A stretch of DNA of 64,000 bases. Source: Paenibacillus sp. DMB20 (GTDB taxonomy: Bacteria; Bacillota; Bacilli; Paenibacillales; Paenibacillaceae). Below, piece by piece: positions 54,130-64,000 of the stretch. The stretch lies in the NCBI RefSeq assembly GCF_000987955.1, contig NZ_LAZU01000037.1, positions 434,001-498,000 on the forward strand. The letters run 5' to 3'. The notes under the pieces were generated by a model. That model worked only from the letters and a program-made list of their open reading frames with translations. It did no database searches and was not told the DNA's origin. The position numbers and the translations under genes are program-made. Positions within the stretch are counted from its first letter, which is position 1; every line of letters starts with the position of its first letter.

Positions 54130-56759
54130 TTACACGGCCTCAGCCACGAGTTCTTCCGCTCGCTTCAGAGCATCCGCTATCTTGGATGCATCCTTTCCGC
54201 CGGCCTGCGCCATATCCGAGCGGCCTCCGCCGCCTCCGCCGCAAACCGCTGCCACTTCCTTAACGATTTTTCCGGCATGCAGGCCTTGCTTGACCAGCTC
54301 CTGGGGAACGGCCACGACAAAATTCACTTTATCTCCCGTAACTGCGCCCAAAACGATAACGGTGTCGGGCATTTTGCCTTTCAGCTCATCCGCCACCGTA
54401 CGCAGGGCATCCATGCTTCCGGCCTGTACCTCTGCCGCTAGCAGCCGCGTATTCCCGGCAGTAACAACGCGGTCGGCAAGCTGTCCGGCCTCGATTGCGC
54501 TCAGTTTGCCCTGGAGCGACTCGTTCTCGCGGCTTATCTCCTTCACCTGTTGAGTCAAGGCCTCGATTCGTTTCGGCACATCCTGCAGGTTGCTTTTCAG
54601 AAGTCCGGCAGACTGCTTGAGCAGGTCAACCTGTCCTTCTGTAAACTCGTAAGCGTACCGGCCTGTCACGGCCTCAATCCGTCGAACGCCGGAGCCGATG
54701 CCGCTCTCGCCGAGCAGCTTGAATATTCCGATCTGGGACGTATTCTCGACGTGGCAGCCGCCGCAAAGCTCCAAGCTGTAATCTCCAACCTGAACGACAC
54801 GGACGATGTCGCCGTATTTTTCGCCAAACAGCGCCATGGCCCCCATGGCTTTCGCTTCGTCGATCGATTTATGCTCGATCACCACGGCCGTTCCCTTCCA
54901 GATCTGCTCGTTTACCCGACGTTCGATATTGGCCAGCTCTTCCGGCGTAATGCTTCCGAAGTGCGAGAAATCGAAACGCAGGCGCTGCGGCTCAACAAGG
55001 GAACCCGCCTGGTTGACATGCTCGCCGAGGACCTCTTTGAGCGCCTTATGGAGCAGGTGGGTCGCGGTGTGGTTTTTGATGATGCTTTGACGCTTCTCGC
55101 GATCCACTTCAGCCTTTACGGTATCATTGACTTTCAGTTCCCCGGCTTCCACGATGACCAGATGGACATGCTGTCCGTGAGGCGCTTTAAAGAGCCCCTC
55201 GACCCGTGCGCGGACGCCGTTTCCTTCAAATATGCCTTGATCGCTAACCTGTCCGCCGCTTTCGGCATAGAACGGCGTAGCATCCAGGATCACCTGGCAG
55301 GACTGGCCTTCCCCCGCCTGATCCACGAAACCGTCCCCTGACACGATCGCCAGCACTTTCGCTTCGTGGACGGTGTCATTATATCCAACAAAATCACTTT
55401 TAACCGTATAATCGGACAGAACGCCGCCCTGAACCTTCATGCTTTCCGTTTCATGACGGGCCGCGCGCGCACGCTCTCTCTGCTCTTTCATGGCGGCGTC
55501 GAAGCCCTCGCGGTCCACGGTCAGGCCGTGCTCGGAGGCATAGTCTTCCGTCAAGTCGAACGGAAATCCGTACGTGTCGTACAATTTGAACGCATCGCTG
55601 CCGCTGATTTCCGTACGCCCTTGTTCCTTCGCTTGCGCGCTGATGTCCGCAAGGATGTTCAGGCCGTCCGACAGCGTTTTGTGGAACTGTTCTTCCTCGG
55701 TTGCGATAACCTTCTCGATGAATTCGCGCTTTTCCACCACTTCCGGATAGTACACGCCCATAATGTCGCCGACGGTTTTCGTCAGGTTGTACATAAACGG
55801 CTTGTCCAGTCCGAGCACCTTGCCGTAACGGACGGCGCGGCGCAGCAGGCGGCGGATGACGTAACCGCGGCCTTCATTGGACGGAAGCACGCCGTCCCCT
55901 ACCGCAAAAGCAACCGTGCGGATATGGTCGGCAATAACCTTCAGCGCAACGTCATACTCAGGCTTCTCATTGTATTTTACGCCGGCCAATGCCGCCGTTT
56001 GCTGAATGATGGGCTGGAACAGGTCCGTATCGAAGTTGGATTCCACATTCTGCAGAATGGAAGCAAAACGCTCAAGACCCGCCCCGGTATCGATGTTTTT
56101 GTTGGGAAGCGGCGTATAGCTGCCATCCTTATTATGGTTGAACTGCGAGAACACTAGGTTCCATACTTCCAAATAACGCTCGTTCTCGCCCCCGGGATAC
56201 AATTCCGGGTCGGACGGGTCGTTGCCGTAGGCCTCGCCTCTGTCGTAGAAAATTTCGGTACACGGTCCGCACGGGCCTTCGCCGATATCCCAAAAATTAT
56301 CCTCAAGCTTCACGATGCGGTTTTCGGGAAGGCCGACCTTTTCATGCCAAAGTTTGAACGCTTCTTCATCCTCGGGATAAACCGTGACCGACAGGCGTTC
56401 CGGATCGAACCCGATCCATTTCTTGTCCGTCAGGAATTCCCATGCCCAGATTATGGCCTCCTCCTTAAAATAATCGCCGATGGAGAAGTTGCCCAGCATT
56501 TCAAAAAAAAGTATGGTGCCGGCGCGTTTTTTCCGACGTTTTCGATATCATTGGTACGTATGCACTTCTGGGAATTGGCAAGGCGCGGATTTTCCGGCTT
56601 CACCCGGCCGTCAAAATATGGCTTAAGCGGGGCCATGCCCGCATTGATCCACAGAAGAGACGGGTCGTTGTGAGGAACGAGCGACGCGCTCGGTTCGATT
56701 TTGTGACTTTTCTCCGCAAAAAACTCCAGCCATTTGGAGCGGATTTCACTAGCTTTCAT
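54130..56759 (-). CDS. alaS: Alanyl-tRNA synthetase (875 aa after correcting two frameshifts)
   Basis: Two runs, A8 at 56503-56510 and T6 at 56527-56532, each carry one extra base; corrected, the text reads NVGKTRRHHTFFEMLGNFSIGDYF and the length is 875 residues. Start ATG 56759 behind TGGAGG. The class II catalytic core occupies the first ~450 residues (DNFWDIGEGPCGPCTE, GLERFASI). The editing domain has the zinc set HTATHLLHKAL and CGGCHVENTSQIG. The C-Ala domain ends in CGGGGGGRSDMAQAGGKD. It charges tRNA-Ala. Expression is controlled by the T-box leader directly upstream. It must be intact in a living cell, which supports the error explanation. Confidence 0.93.
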
Positions 56760-56811
56760 GATTATAGCCTCCAGTCTCAATATGCAGTCCGGCTGCCTTA
56801 GCAGGTCTCGG

Positions 56812-57110
56812 ACAAAAAAAAAGACCCTGAATAAAATCAGGGACGATTGTCTCGCGGTACCACCCTGGTTATCCCCTGTTAATAGACCGTAATTCCCCAT
56901 GTTCAAAGAATGGCCGGCCCGTCAGTTGATCGCCTTGTATCGGCTCGATAACGGGGGCCACCCGGTGAGTTTGTCTCACACTCGGAAATCAGCATTTCAG
57001 CCTGCAACGCTTTCAGGTTCTCGCAGCCATCGGTCTAAAAATCCAATGGAACCTGTTCTCTGGGAAAGGAACGCCTGCCTACTTGTTTTCCTCATCGATT
57101 TGCAAACATA
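56812..57110 (-). promoter_or_regulatory. T-box riboswitch of alaS
   Basis: The T-box sequence AGGGTGGTACCGCG is present at 56866-56853. Terminator CCCTGA/TCAGGG with a long T-run lies at 56812-56842. Upstream is a Stem I region with an AGAGA-type loop (CCCAGAGAACAGG) and GATGAGG...AGTAG near its base. Uncharged tRNA-Ala would pair with the T-box bulge and prevent termination. The exact specifier codon was not fixed by eye; several GCN triplets are available. Confidence 0.9.
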
Positions 57111-57177
57111 TAAACCTCAATATTTTCAAGTATATCTATGGCTAAACTATATGTCAATGCGTGTCGGGACGCTTGGT

Positions 57178-58246
57178 TCAGCCGCTTTTCCGTCTTACGT
57201 AATAGGCGAAAAAGTGCTGCAGCAGCACCTTGATTACGGCAAAGACAGGGACAGCCAGAATCAGTCCCACCATTCCCGCGAGCTGGCCTCCGACAAGCAG
57301 CGCAAAAATGATCAGCAGCGGGTGCATATGCAGCTTGCGACCCACCACCTGAGGCGAAATGACGTTGCTCTCGAGCAGTTGGCAGATCAGGTTGACCGTG
57401 GCAACGAGAAGCATCATTTTCCATGAAATGGTCGAGGCCATCAATAACGCGGGAGCGGCGCCGAGAAAAGGCCCCAGGTAAGGAACGATGTTGAATATGG
57501 CCACAATGCTGGCAAAGAGGAGAGCGTAGGGCATCCCGATCACGATGTAACCGATGTAGGCAAACACCCCGATGATGAGACACACCAGGAATTGTCCCCG
57601 CACATAATTGCCAAGCGCCGTATCGATTTCCCTCAGCAGCGTAACAATGGCTTTCCGCTTGTTCCGGGGAAGATAAGATACCGCCGTCCGCTGAAACACA
57701 TCGAAGTCTTTTAAAATGTAGAATATCAGAAAAGGAACGATAAACACGTTAAACAGGACGTTGATGGTCGCCCCGATATTGTCCATGAAAGAAGAAATGC
57801 CGTCGGCAAGCCTTGTCTCCATCTGAAAAAACCAGCTGTTCATCCCCGTCCGGACGCCCGGCGGCAGCAGCCTGCTGTCCAGGTTCGTCATCAAGCTCTG
57901 CGCATGCATCGTAAATTCCGGCAGATGTTCGTTTAATTCCTCCAGCTGACGGATCAGCATCGGGATCATGTTCATGAGGATCACGGCAAGACAAGTCAAA
58001 AAAGACCGCATATATCAACAGCACGGCAATACTTCGCGGCACTTTCCGGTCAGAGAGCATGCATACGATCGGATTCAGCACATAGGATATGATCATAGCC
58101 ACGAGAAAAGGGGCCAAGACCGCATTTGCAAACCGGTACACATTCAAAAACAACGGCCGCAGCAGCCACACAAAATAGAGGGCGATAAGTCCCAGCAGCA
58201 GCCAGATCAAAAATCGGAACCACTTGTTTGCCGTCAGCTGTTCCAC
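57178..58246 (-). CDS. yrrI: AI-2E family transporter, YrrI position (355 aa after correcting one frameshift)
   Basis: An A6 run at 57998-58003 carries one extra base; with five the text reads YAVFLTCLAVILMNMIP, one 355-residue frame. Start GTG 58246 (MEQLTANKWFRFLI), about ten bases after AAAGGAGAG. Around eight hydrophobic segments and the family motif PYALLFASIVAIFNIVPYLGPFLGA are present. It lies directly upstream of the alaS leader, the same position as yrrI in B. subtilis. Function in that species is unknown; related proteins export small metabolites or exchange ions. Confidence 0.83.
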
Positions 58247-58376
58247 AGGGCAATCTCTCCTTTCGGACTGGCTTACCCTGTAAGTATATGTACGAGCCCC
58301 CAAAATTAATCTTACAACCTGCAGGTGCCGATTACATTGGATGTTTGAACGTTCCTGAACGGCTTTATGCGAAAAA

Positions 58377-58421
58377 AAAGAGACCCCCGCTCTGCTGCAA
58401 CCGCAAAAGCAAAAGTCTCTT
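58377..58421 (-). terminator. Terminator after the zinc-ribbon gene
   Basis: AAAAGAGAC and GTCTCTTTT pair around a 27-base loop; on the minus strand the stem ends in TTTTTTTT. Confidence 0.65.
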
Positions 58422-58449
58422 TTCGTTTCCTTATAATATGTACGCTTTC

Positions 58450-58659
58450 TTAACTGGATGCGTGCATATGAGGGAAATCCTGCTGGAATTCATCACCGAA
58501 AAACAAATCGTCAAGCGAGCTGAGCGTACCGTCTTCCTCAACCTGGTAGACTGACATTTTCTCGCCGTTGACCGTCAGTTCGATAAAGCATCCCCAGCAG
58601 TAAAACTGGTGGGAACCAATTTTCCCAATATCTTTGGAACTGCAATTTGGACATTTCAT
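58450..58659 (-). CDS. Small zinc-ribbon protein, 69 aa
   Basis: Two CxxC pairs, CPNCSSKDIGKIGSHQFYCWGC at residues 3-24, form a likely zinc ribbon. The remainder is acidic with a Phe-rich stretch (DDLFFGDEFQQDF). It begins 14 bases after the PRC-barrel gene. Family members are small uncharacterised Bacillales proteins. The zinc ribbon could bind nucleic acid or another protein. Confidence 0.75.
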   Translation of the reverse strand: MKCPNCSSKDIGKIGSHQFYCWGCFIELTVNGEKMSVYQVEEDGTLSSLDDLFFGDEFQQDFPHMHASS

Positions 58660-58673
58660 ATCCTAAACACACC

Positions 58674-59195
58674 CTATCCGTTCGCAGAATTAATGGCTTT
58701 TTCCAGACGCTGTTCACTCAGCGGAGGCACCATGACGGCACTCGCGCCGATTACCATTTCAGTGGTGCAAGGCAGCCATTTACGGCCTTCGATCAAATCC
58801 GATACAAAACCGTCGGAAATCTCCAATCCTAGTATTGTATTGCCCTGTTCCTGCTCAAAATAAACATCCGAGATGCGTCCGAGCAAAACACCGTCCCCTG
58901 TCAGTACCTGCATGTCTTTTAATTTCCGCCGGCCTGAGATGTACGTCAATGGTATCTTATCGGCTTCCGTTTTTTGAACGGCCTCTTCACTCCGGATCAT
59001 GACGGCGTCTTCTCCATACGCAGCAACATCTTCCCATGCTACGGTTTTCACATATGAGGAAAAAAGAGCCTTCCCTTCAAGCTCCAATCCGGTAATGATC
59101 CAGTTCTCATCTAGTATAAAATCGTGGATTTTGCCAATTTCCTTGCCATTCTCCACGTCGAATACAGCCAGTCCGATCATTTCTTGAAGTTTCAT
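58674..59195 (-). CDS. PRC-barrel domain protein (YrrD-like)
   Basis: About 173 residues from ATG 59195 (MKLQEMIGLAVFD), with GGGGAGG 12 bases upstream; the ATG at 59222 is an alternative. Two PRC-barrel repeats are seen: IGLAVFDVENGKEIGKIHDFILDENW and MQVLTGDGVLLGRISDVYFEQEQG. PRC barrels are small protein-interaction modules found in RimM and photosynthetic centres. B. subtilis YrrD has the same plan and neighbourhood, between the cysteine desulfurase region and alaS. Function unknown. Confidence 0.82.
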   Translation of the reverse strand: MKLQEMIGLAVFDVENGKEIGKIHDFILDENWIITGLELEGKALFSSYVKTVAWEDVAAYGEDAVMIRSEEAVQKTEADKIPLTYISGRRKLKDMQVLTGDGVLLGRISDVYFEQEQGNTILGLEISDGFVSDLIEGRKWLPCTTEMVIGASAVMVPPLSEQRLEKAINSANG

Positions 59196-59341
59196 GTTGT
59201 ATGGACGCCTCCCCATCCTCAATTCAATTGAAACCGTTACGCCTATTCATCAAATGCATGCAGCGAACGATGCCGGTTTCGAAAGGATGAAATGGAACTA
59301 CTCATACCCCCAATCTCGTACAGGAGAAAATCCTTTAACTG

Positions 59342-60489
59342 TTATTTACGTAGCCGTTTCAGGATGGTTCCAATTTTTTTGGGCCGTGTACTCCATTTCC
59401 TGAGTAGTATTACCCAAACCAAAACTAAAACGAATCGCGGAACGCAAAACATTTTCGGGAAGCTCCATCGCCTGCAGCACATGCGATATTTCAAGCGAGC
59501 CCGAGGTGCAGGCCGAACCGCTTGCGGCAGCAATGCCTTCCATATCGAGATTCATCAGCATCGTCTCCGTATCGGTACCGGGAAAGCTGATGTTAACGAT
59601 ATGCGGCATATAGAACTCGGGGTTCCCGTTAATGACAAAAGAATCCTCCCCGGCCGATTCCATCAGTCCCCCGACAAGCGCGTCCCGAAGGCTGCCGTAA
59701 TAATCTCTTCGTTCATCCAGTCCATTGACGGCCAGTTCAACGGCTTTGGCAAAACCGGCAATGCCCGCCATGTTTTCCGTTCCTGCACGGCGTTTTTTTC
59801 TCCTGCAGTCCGCCGAACTGACGGGGGGACAAGGCATGTCCACTCTTGACGACGAGCGCGCCCATCCCTTGAGGGCCGTTGATTTTGTGAGCCGAAAAGC
59901 TCCATAAATCCACGGGTAAGTCCGTGCAGGAAATAGGCTCCGTTCCCAAGGCCTGCACGGCGTCGGTATGAAATACGATGCCGCGGCTTTTTGCCAGCTC
60001 TCCGATTTCCCGGATCGGCTGTACGGTGCCTACCTCGTTGTTGCCGAACATGATGGTGATCAGTACGGTATTTTCGCGGATGGCGTCCGCAATCTCCTGA
60101 GCGGATACACGGCCCGTGCGGTCCACGGAGACATAGGTAACCTCGCAGCCCCTTTGCTCCAGCTCCTTGCAGGTATGCAGCACGGCATGATGCTCGATGG
60201 CCGAAGTGATCACGTGTTTGCCTTCAAGGCCGACAGCCTCCAGCGTGCCGAAAATCGCAAGGTTATCGCTCTCGGTCCCGCCGGAAGTAAATACCAGTTC
60301 ATCCGGTGCAGACCCCAAAAGGGCCGCCATTCTGTCGCGCGACCCGTTCACGATCTTTTTCGCTTCCCTGCCGTATGCGTGAACGCTTGAGGCATTCCCG
60401 AAACGGCTTGTCATGACCTTCAGCATCTCTTCCGCAACCTCCGGATGAACCGGCGTGGAAGCGGCATGGTCCAAATAGATTGATTTCAT
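59342..60489 (-). CDS. Cysteine desulfurase (IscS/NifS-like, 381 aa after correcting two frameshifts)
   Basis: Two T7 runs (59793-59799 and 59374-59380, plus strand) carry one extra base each. Corrected text reads GLQEKKRRAGTENMAG and YTAQKIGTILKRLRK; the total is 381 residues. Start ATG 60489 (MKSIYLDHAASTP) seven bases behind TAGGTGA. PLP binding is by the Lys in WSFSAHKINGPQG; the active Cys loop has SGSACTSGSLE. It removes sulfur from cysteine for thiolation and Fe-S clusters. The order resembles B. subtilis yrvO, but the usual partner mnmA (trmU) does not follow and cymR does not precede it. Confidence 0.9.
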
Positions 60490-60741
60490 GGATTTCACCT
60501 ATATATAGAACATCTTGTCTGTAAATTTGTTGATTGCCATCATGATTCATTCACCTTATTCTGTGGATTTTTGCTGCGTACCCTATCCTATTATAAATCA
60601 CATGCTCGTTTGCTAATAATCGCCGGTTTTATGCGTAGTTTTTGAAAGAACTTCAGCAACTCGGCTGCAATTAGTGCAAACGTTGCATCCTTTAGTATAT
60701 TATTTTATGTCCTATCTTACAAGGAGGCGCGGTTCATTCTG

Positions 60742-61280
60742 ATGCCTAGTATTGTCATTGCCATAACTGCCAGCATTGGTTGTGCGGTTTACGAAGGACT
60801 TTGCTTGGTTCTTGATGTTTCGAGCATTGCAAGCCGTCGGAACAGCCGCGATTCCATTGATTGCGGCGGCGACAATCGGTAACTTGTTTCATGGAGCAGG
60901 ACGAGGAAGCGAGATGGGAACTTATCAGATGCTGCTGTCCATTGCCCCTGCAGATGCACGGGTACTTGGCGGCTTTATCGGGGAAAGGTACAGTTATCCC
61001 GGTATCTTCTGGATCCTTGCTGTGATATCTGTTGTCTTTCTGCAGGCAGAGGAATTCTCATTCTTAGCTTCTTGTATTTCTTTCTGTACTTTGCAATCCT
61101 TGTATACTTGCCTGCACTTTTGACAGGCCACTATCATTCCTATGGATCGATGTGCCGCAGGATCATTATTTTTTCTGAGGAAATAACCGGAACAATAGCA
61201 CGTTATATTCTTACAGAAAACCCACTGCTGGCGAGGCTCAATAGTCGCCAGCAGTGGGTATCTTTTGTTCATATTTCGTA
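60742..61280 (+). pseudogene. Decayed MFS drug-transporter gene
   Basis: Pieces of a major-facilitator transporter occur in more than one frame. A start-like MPSIVIAITASIGC is at 60742, and a longer piece, FAWFLMFRALQAVGTAAIPLIAAATIGN...GTYQMLLSIAP..GGFIGERYSYPGIFWILAV, occupies about 60795-61040. The latter is the helix 4-5 region of 14-helix transporters. A further fragment follows in another frame (ILVYLPALLTGHYH). Large parts are missing, so this is true decay, not a single-base error. It points away from the cysteine desulfurase gene, in the place where cymR usually sits. Confidence 0.7.
61220..61259. terminator. Strong hairpin terminator between convergent loci
   Basis: ACCCACTGCTGGCG and CGCCAGCAGTGGGT form a perfect 14-bp stem with a 12-base loop. 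T-rich sequence follows on both strands, so it can serve the MFS remnant and the UhpT-like gene. Confidence 0.85.
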
Positions 61281-61297
61281 ACTATGCTTTAATTCAT

Positions 61298-62641
61298 TCA
61301 CGATTGAGCAGCCATTTTTTGCATGTGCTTCTTACGTCCGATTTGAATCATCGTCAGGAAGAGTGTTGCCAATACACCGCTTGCAAGCAGCATCAGGAAG
61401 CAACCGTTCCAACCGGAGGATTCGACGATGAATCCAACGAGTGCGCTTGCAGTCAAGTTACCGAACAGGTAAGCGAACAAACCAGTCAAACCAACCGTTG
61501 TACCTACAGCGAACTTCGGTACGAAGTCGATTGCGCTAAGGCCGATCAAGAACTGCGGTACATAGATGAGACAGCCGATAACGGATACGGCGATCGTAAT
61601 TGCGAGGACGCTCGAAGACTGCCAATACACGAGCGTAGCCAATACGACGCCGACCATGCTGATAATACAGAGCGGCATCCGGTTGCCTTTGAACAACTTG
61701 TCACTAAGAATACCGACAACGAGCGAGCTCACAATGGCTGCCCATTCGAATACAGCAAATGCAACATGATATTGCGATTGCGTGAAGCCTTTTTCTTCCG
61801 TCAAGTATAATGGTACCCAGTTCAAGACGCCGAAGCGAATGAAGTACACGAATACGTTCGCCAAGCACAGGTACCAGATGAATTTGTTTCTAAGTACATA
61901 TTTAATCAAGATTGCTGACATGGACAGCTTGTCGCCATTTGGATTGCGTTCTACATCATCATAATCGTTGCGATATTCGTCAATTGGAGGAAGGCCGATC
62001 GATTGTGGTGTATCTCTGCCTGAGAACCATACGAATACGGCGATAATCATGGCCATAATCGAAGGAACGACGAAAATTGCGGATTGCCAGTAAGCAGAGC
62101 CGAGAATCCCTAATGCAACACCGACGATTGGCGCAATGAGGCCTCCGCCGATATTATGCGACGTATTCCAGATTCCCATATACGTACCGCGCTCTTTCTT
62201 CGAGAACCAGTTTGCCAGAACGATACTGCAAGGAGGGGCACCCATGCCTTGGAACATCCCGTTCGCGATAAGCAGCATGAAGATGAGACCGAACGTGGAA
62301 GAAGACCCCATGATAAGGTTAATTATGGCAGACAAAAACAAACCAACAGCGATAAAGCGCTGCGTATGGGCCTTATCTGCCAAGTTCCCCATGAAAAACT
62401 TGCTTATCCCGTAAGTGACGGCCAGTGCCGCGCTCAACAAACCAATTTGAGAAGGGCTGAACCCAAACTCACTCTTTAAATAAGGTGTGGATAACGTAAA
62501 GTTGCTACGTACTAAGTAGTAACCTGCATAACCGACAGAAATGCCGATCAATGTACGAATACGAAACATTCTGTACATCTTCGCAATCATGTGCTCCGGC
62601 AATCGAGGTATGGCGGGAGCCTTTTTCAACCATCCAAACAT
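61298..62641 (-). CDS. UhpT/GlpT/PgtP-family organophosphate:phosphate antiporter
   Basis: A 447-residue membrane protein with 12 helices. The family signature appears as GISVGYAGYYLVRSNFTLSTPYL at the N-terminus, and LADKAHTQRFIAVGL and MGAPPCSIVLANWFSKKERGTYMGIWNTSHNIGGG follow, the last being typical of UhpT, GlpT and PgtP. These antiporters bring in hexose phosphates, glycerol 3-phosphate or phosphoglycerate in exchange for phosphate. The gene starts three bases after the HptA-like lipoprotein gene, so uptake and sensing are linked. Substrate is most likely a sugar phosphate; PgtP-like phosphoglycerate transport is the alternative. Confidence 0.87.
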   Translation of the reverse strand: MFGWLKKAPAIPRLPEHMIAKMYRMFRIRTLIGISVGYAGYYLVRSNFTLSTPYLKSEFGFSPSQIGLLSAALAVTYGISKFFMGNLADKAHTQRFIAVGLFLSAIINLIMGSSSTFGLIFMLLIANGMFQGMGAPPCSIVLANWFSKKERGTYMGIWNTSHNIGGGLIAPIVGVALGILGSAYWQSAIFVVPSIMAMIIAVFVWFSGRDTPQSIGLPPIDEYRNDYDDVERNPNGDKLSMSAILIKYVLRNKFIWYLCLANVFVYFIRFGVLNWVPLYLTEEKGFTQSQYHVAFAVFEWAAIVSSLVVGILSDKLFKGNRMPLCIISMVGVVLATLVYWQSSSVLAITIAVSVIGCLIYVPQFLIGLSAIDFVPKFAVGTTVGLTGLFAYLFGNLTASALVGFIVESSGWNGCFLMLLASGVLATLFLTMIQIGRKKHMQKMAAQS

Positions 62642-62644
62642 TTC

Positions 62645-63688
62645 TCATTCTCCTTGAGCTTTTGTGTCCGCACGCAAGTTGTTCCATTGATTCAAAATTT
62701 GTTCATGTCTGCGTAGTGAGCTGTGTACGGGAAGTACAGCCGAATTCGAAATATCCCGCTCGTTCTGATGAACGGTAGGAGTGCCGAACGATACTTGTTC
62801 CAGAACAGTTGCCGCCTCTTGGGACAAACTGTAATTTATGAACCAGTCCGCAGCGGTCTCATTAGGCGCATTCCGAATTTTAGAGATCCCATTCACAGAT
62901 AAGCTCGTATCCTTCGGAACACTGCTAACAAGATCGAATCCTGCATCGCGTAGCTTACGCTGATCTCCAAGGAAATTGATACCGATTACATACTCGCCTG
63001 AACTTACATATTGTACTGGCATATAACCGTTCACTGTGAGAAGTCCAACATTTCGGATAAGCCCTTTTATAAAGACCGTTGTCCTCTGCTCGCCCCATGA
63101 CTCGTACAACGAGGAAAGGAATGTATACGCCGTTCCGGAGTAGTTCGGGTCGGGCATGACGATTTTCCCTTGGTAAGCAGGAAGCAGAAGATCTTCCCAC
63201 TTCGTCGGTATCGTTAAGCCCAGTGGCGCAAATTCCTTATTCCAACGGTCACGATTGACAGCAATAGACAATTGTTCGATTTCATATCCTGCCCAATACT
63301 CGTCTTCATCCTTAAAGGAGCTAGGAATGGCAGCGAGATTCGCGCTGCGGATAGGGGAGGAAAGACCCTCCTGCTTCATTGTCATATGTGCGTCAATCGT
63401 TCCGCCGATAACAAGATCCGCTTGCGGCTTGGCAGATTCCTGTGTGACACGGCGCAATATTTCTTCTGTGGACAAACGGATGTACTCGTACGTACAGCCA
63501 GTTTGTTGACAGAAGGAGGATAACAACGCGCTTCCGACTTCCTCACGAGCGGCGACGTATGCAACGATATGGTGCCCATTGAGCTGGGGCACGCCTTGCT
63601 CATCTACGGTGATCGTATTTTGATCTTTAGTACAGCCGGCCTGCGTGAATAGGCAGATAAATAATAGAAGGTAGAGGAATCGTGTCAT
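62645..63688 (-). CDS. HptA/PgtC-like extracellular phosphate-ester sensor lipoprotein
   Basis: A 347-residue binding protein of the iron/organophosphate type. The signal peptide MTRFLYLLLFICLFTQAGC ends in a lipobox (QAGC). The fold shows the usual hinge strands (ADLVIGGTIDAH, PTKWEDLLLPAYQGKIVMPDPNYSGTAYTFLSSL). In S. aureus, HptA senses glucose 6-phosphate outside the cell and acts with the kinase HptS and regulator HptR to induce uhpT; PgtC plays a similar role for phosphoglycerate. Direct linkage to a UhpT-like gene supports this. It overlaps the upstream gene by four bases. No complete kinase or regulator gene is in the window. Confidence 0.8.
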   Translation of the reverse strand: MTRFLYLLLFICLFTQAGCTKDQNTITVDEQGVPQLNGHHIVAYVAAREEVGSALLSSFCQQTGCTYEYIRLSTEEILRRVTQESAKPQADLVIGGTIDAHMTMKQEGLSSPIRSANLAAIPSSFKDEDEYWAGYEIEQLSIAVNRDRWNKEFAPLGLTIPTKWEDLLLPAYQGKIVMPDPNYSGTAYTFLSSLYESWGEQRTTVFIKGLIRNVGLLTVNGYMPVQYVSSGEYVIGINFLGDQRKLRDAGFDLVSSVPKDTSLSVNGISKIRNAPNETAADWFINYSLSQEAATVLEQVSFGTPTVHQNERDISNSAVLPVHSSLRRHEQILNQWNNLRADTKAQGE

Positions 63689-64000
63689 CTTGATTGTGCT
63701 CCTATTTTCATTCCGTGAAGTAGCGTTTCCAATTCAGTCCGCAAATAGATCGAATTGCCGTTGTCATCCCCCATGTATTCCATGACGACATAATCAGCGT
63801 ACACGACCATATGCAGCAGATTGTTGCGTTCATTCAGCATCTCATTATCCTGCTTGAAAGCGGTAATAGAACCAAGCGGCTTTTGCTTGCGCAGCAGCAG
63901 CTGTTTAATTTCAACCAGATCTTTCATTTCAGATGCCTGCCTGATATGAGATACCAAGTAACCCTTTTCACGATCTTGCATACTTCCCTGAACACCATCT
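63685..64000 (-). CDS. Unidentified protein, C-terminal part (runs off the right edge)
   Basis: At least 104 residues, open to the window end; the ATG at 63981 is probably internal. The visible part, KGYLVSHIRQASEMKDLVEI...YADYVVMEYMGDDNGNSIYLRTELETLLHGMKIG, is mostly helical. There is no histidine-kinase ATP motif (no GxGxG) and no AraC helix-turn-helix visible. Its stop overlaps the start of the HptA-like gene, so it belongs to the same operon and could be a regulator; I cannot assign a family. Confidence 0.5.
   Translation of the reverse strand, partial: DGVQGSMQDREKGYLVSHIRQASEMKDLVEIKQLLLRKQKPLGSITAFKQDNEMLNERNNLLHMVVYADYVVMEYMGDDNGNSIYLRTELETLLHGMKIGAQSR

Overview
The window reads as a chromosomal piece of a Paenibacillus-like Firmicute. 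Supporting this are CUT1 sugar transporters paired with YesM/YesN-type two-component systems, an LL-diaminopimelate aminotransferase (dapL), a PyrR-attenuated pyr operon, an alaS T-box, and a yrrI-alaS-yrzL-yrrK-yrzB-yrrL-yrrN-yrrO gene order like that of Bacillus subtilis. Most genes lie on the minus strand.

Region 1 (1-19.7 kb) is a glycan-utilisation locus. A sensor kinase and AraC-type regulator precede a solute-binding lipoprotein and two permeases, then GH3, GH38, GH125, GH130 and a second GH38. A Gfo/Idh oxidoreductase and a SIS-domain sugar-phosphate protein follow from their own promoter. None of the hydrolases shows a signal peptide, so imported oligosaccharides are probably broken down in the cytoplasm. 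The enzyme set fits high-mannose or N-glycan-type mannosides.

Region 2 (19.8-31.7 kb) is a mixed accessory stretch: a minimal L,D-transpeptidase, an AI-2E transporter, ung, tRNA-Leu, a paired SMR exporter, and an AT-rich segment (about 25-28.3 kb). That segment holds a two-gene operon with LexA-type boxes, a yjdF gene behind a probable riboswitch, a CatB-like acetyltransferase behind a leader-peptide attenuator, and two related cationic mini-proteins (37 and 38 aa) near its ends. Two tRNAs (fMet, Ile2) and a TetR-regulated ABC-2 exporter follow.

Region 3 (31.8-42.2 kb) is the pyr operon pyrR-pyrB-pyrC-carA-carB-pyrF-pyrE, without pyrP, pyrK or pyrD, with dapL upstream. Region 4 (42.5-49 kb) holds a large YhgE/Pip-like membrane protein, an IS110-family element lacking its N-terminus, and a chemoreceptor. 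Region 5 (49-60.5 kb) is the yrrO-to-cysteine desulfurase block. Region 6 (60.7-64 kb) has a decayed MFS transporter and a UhpT-like organophosphate transporter with an HptA-like lipoprotein.

The assembly carries many single-base frameshifts, nearly all one extra base in A/T runs of 6-8. They hit essential genes (alaS, carB, dapL, cysteine desulfurase). Restoring one base per site gives full-length, in-frame genes in every case tested, so I treat these as sequencing or assembly errors, annotate the joined genes, and keep 'pseudogene' for truly degraded loci.
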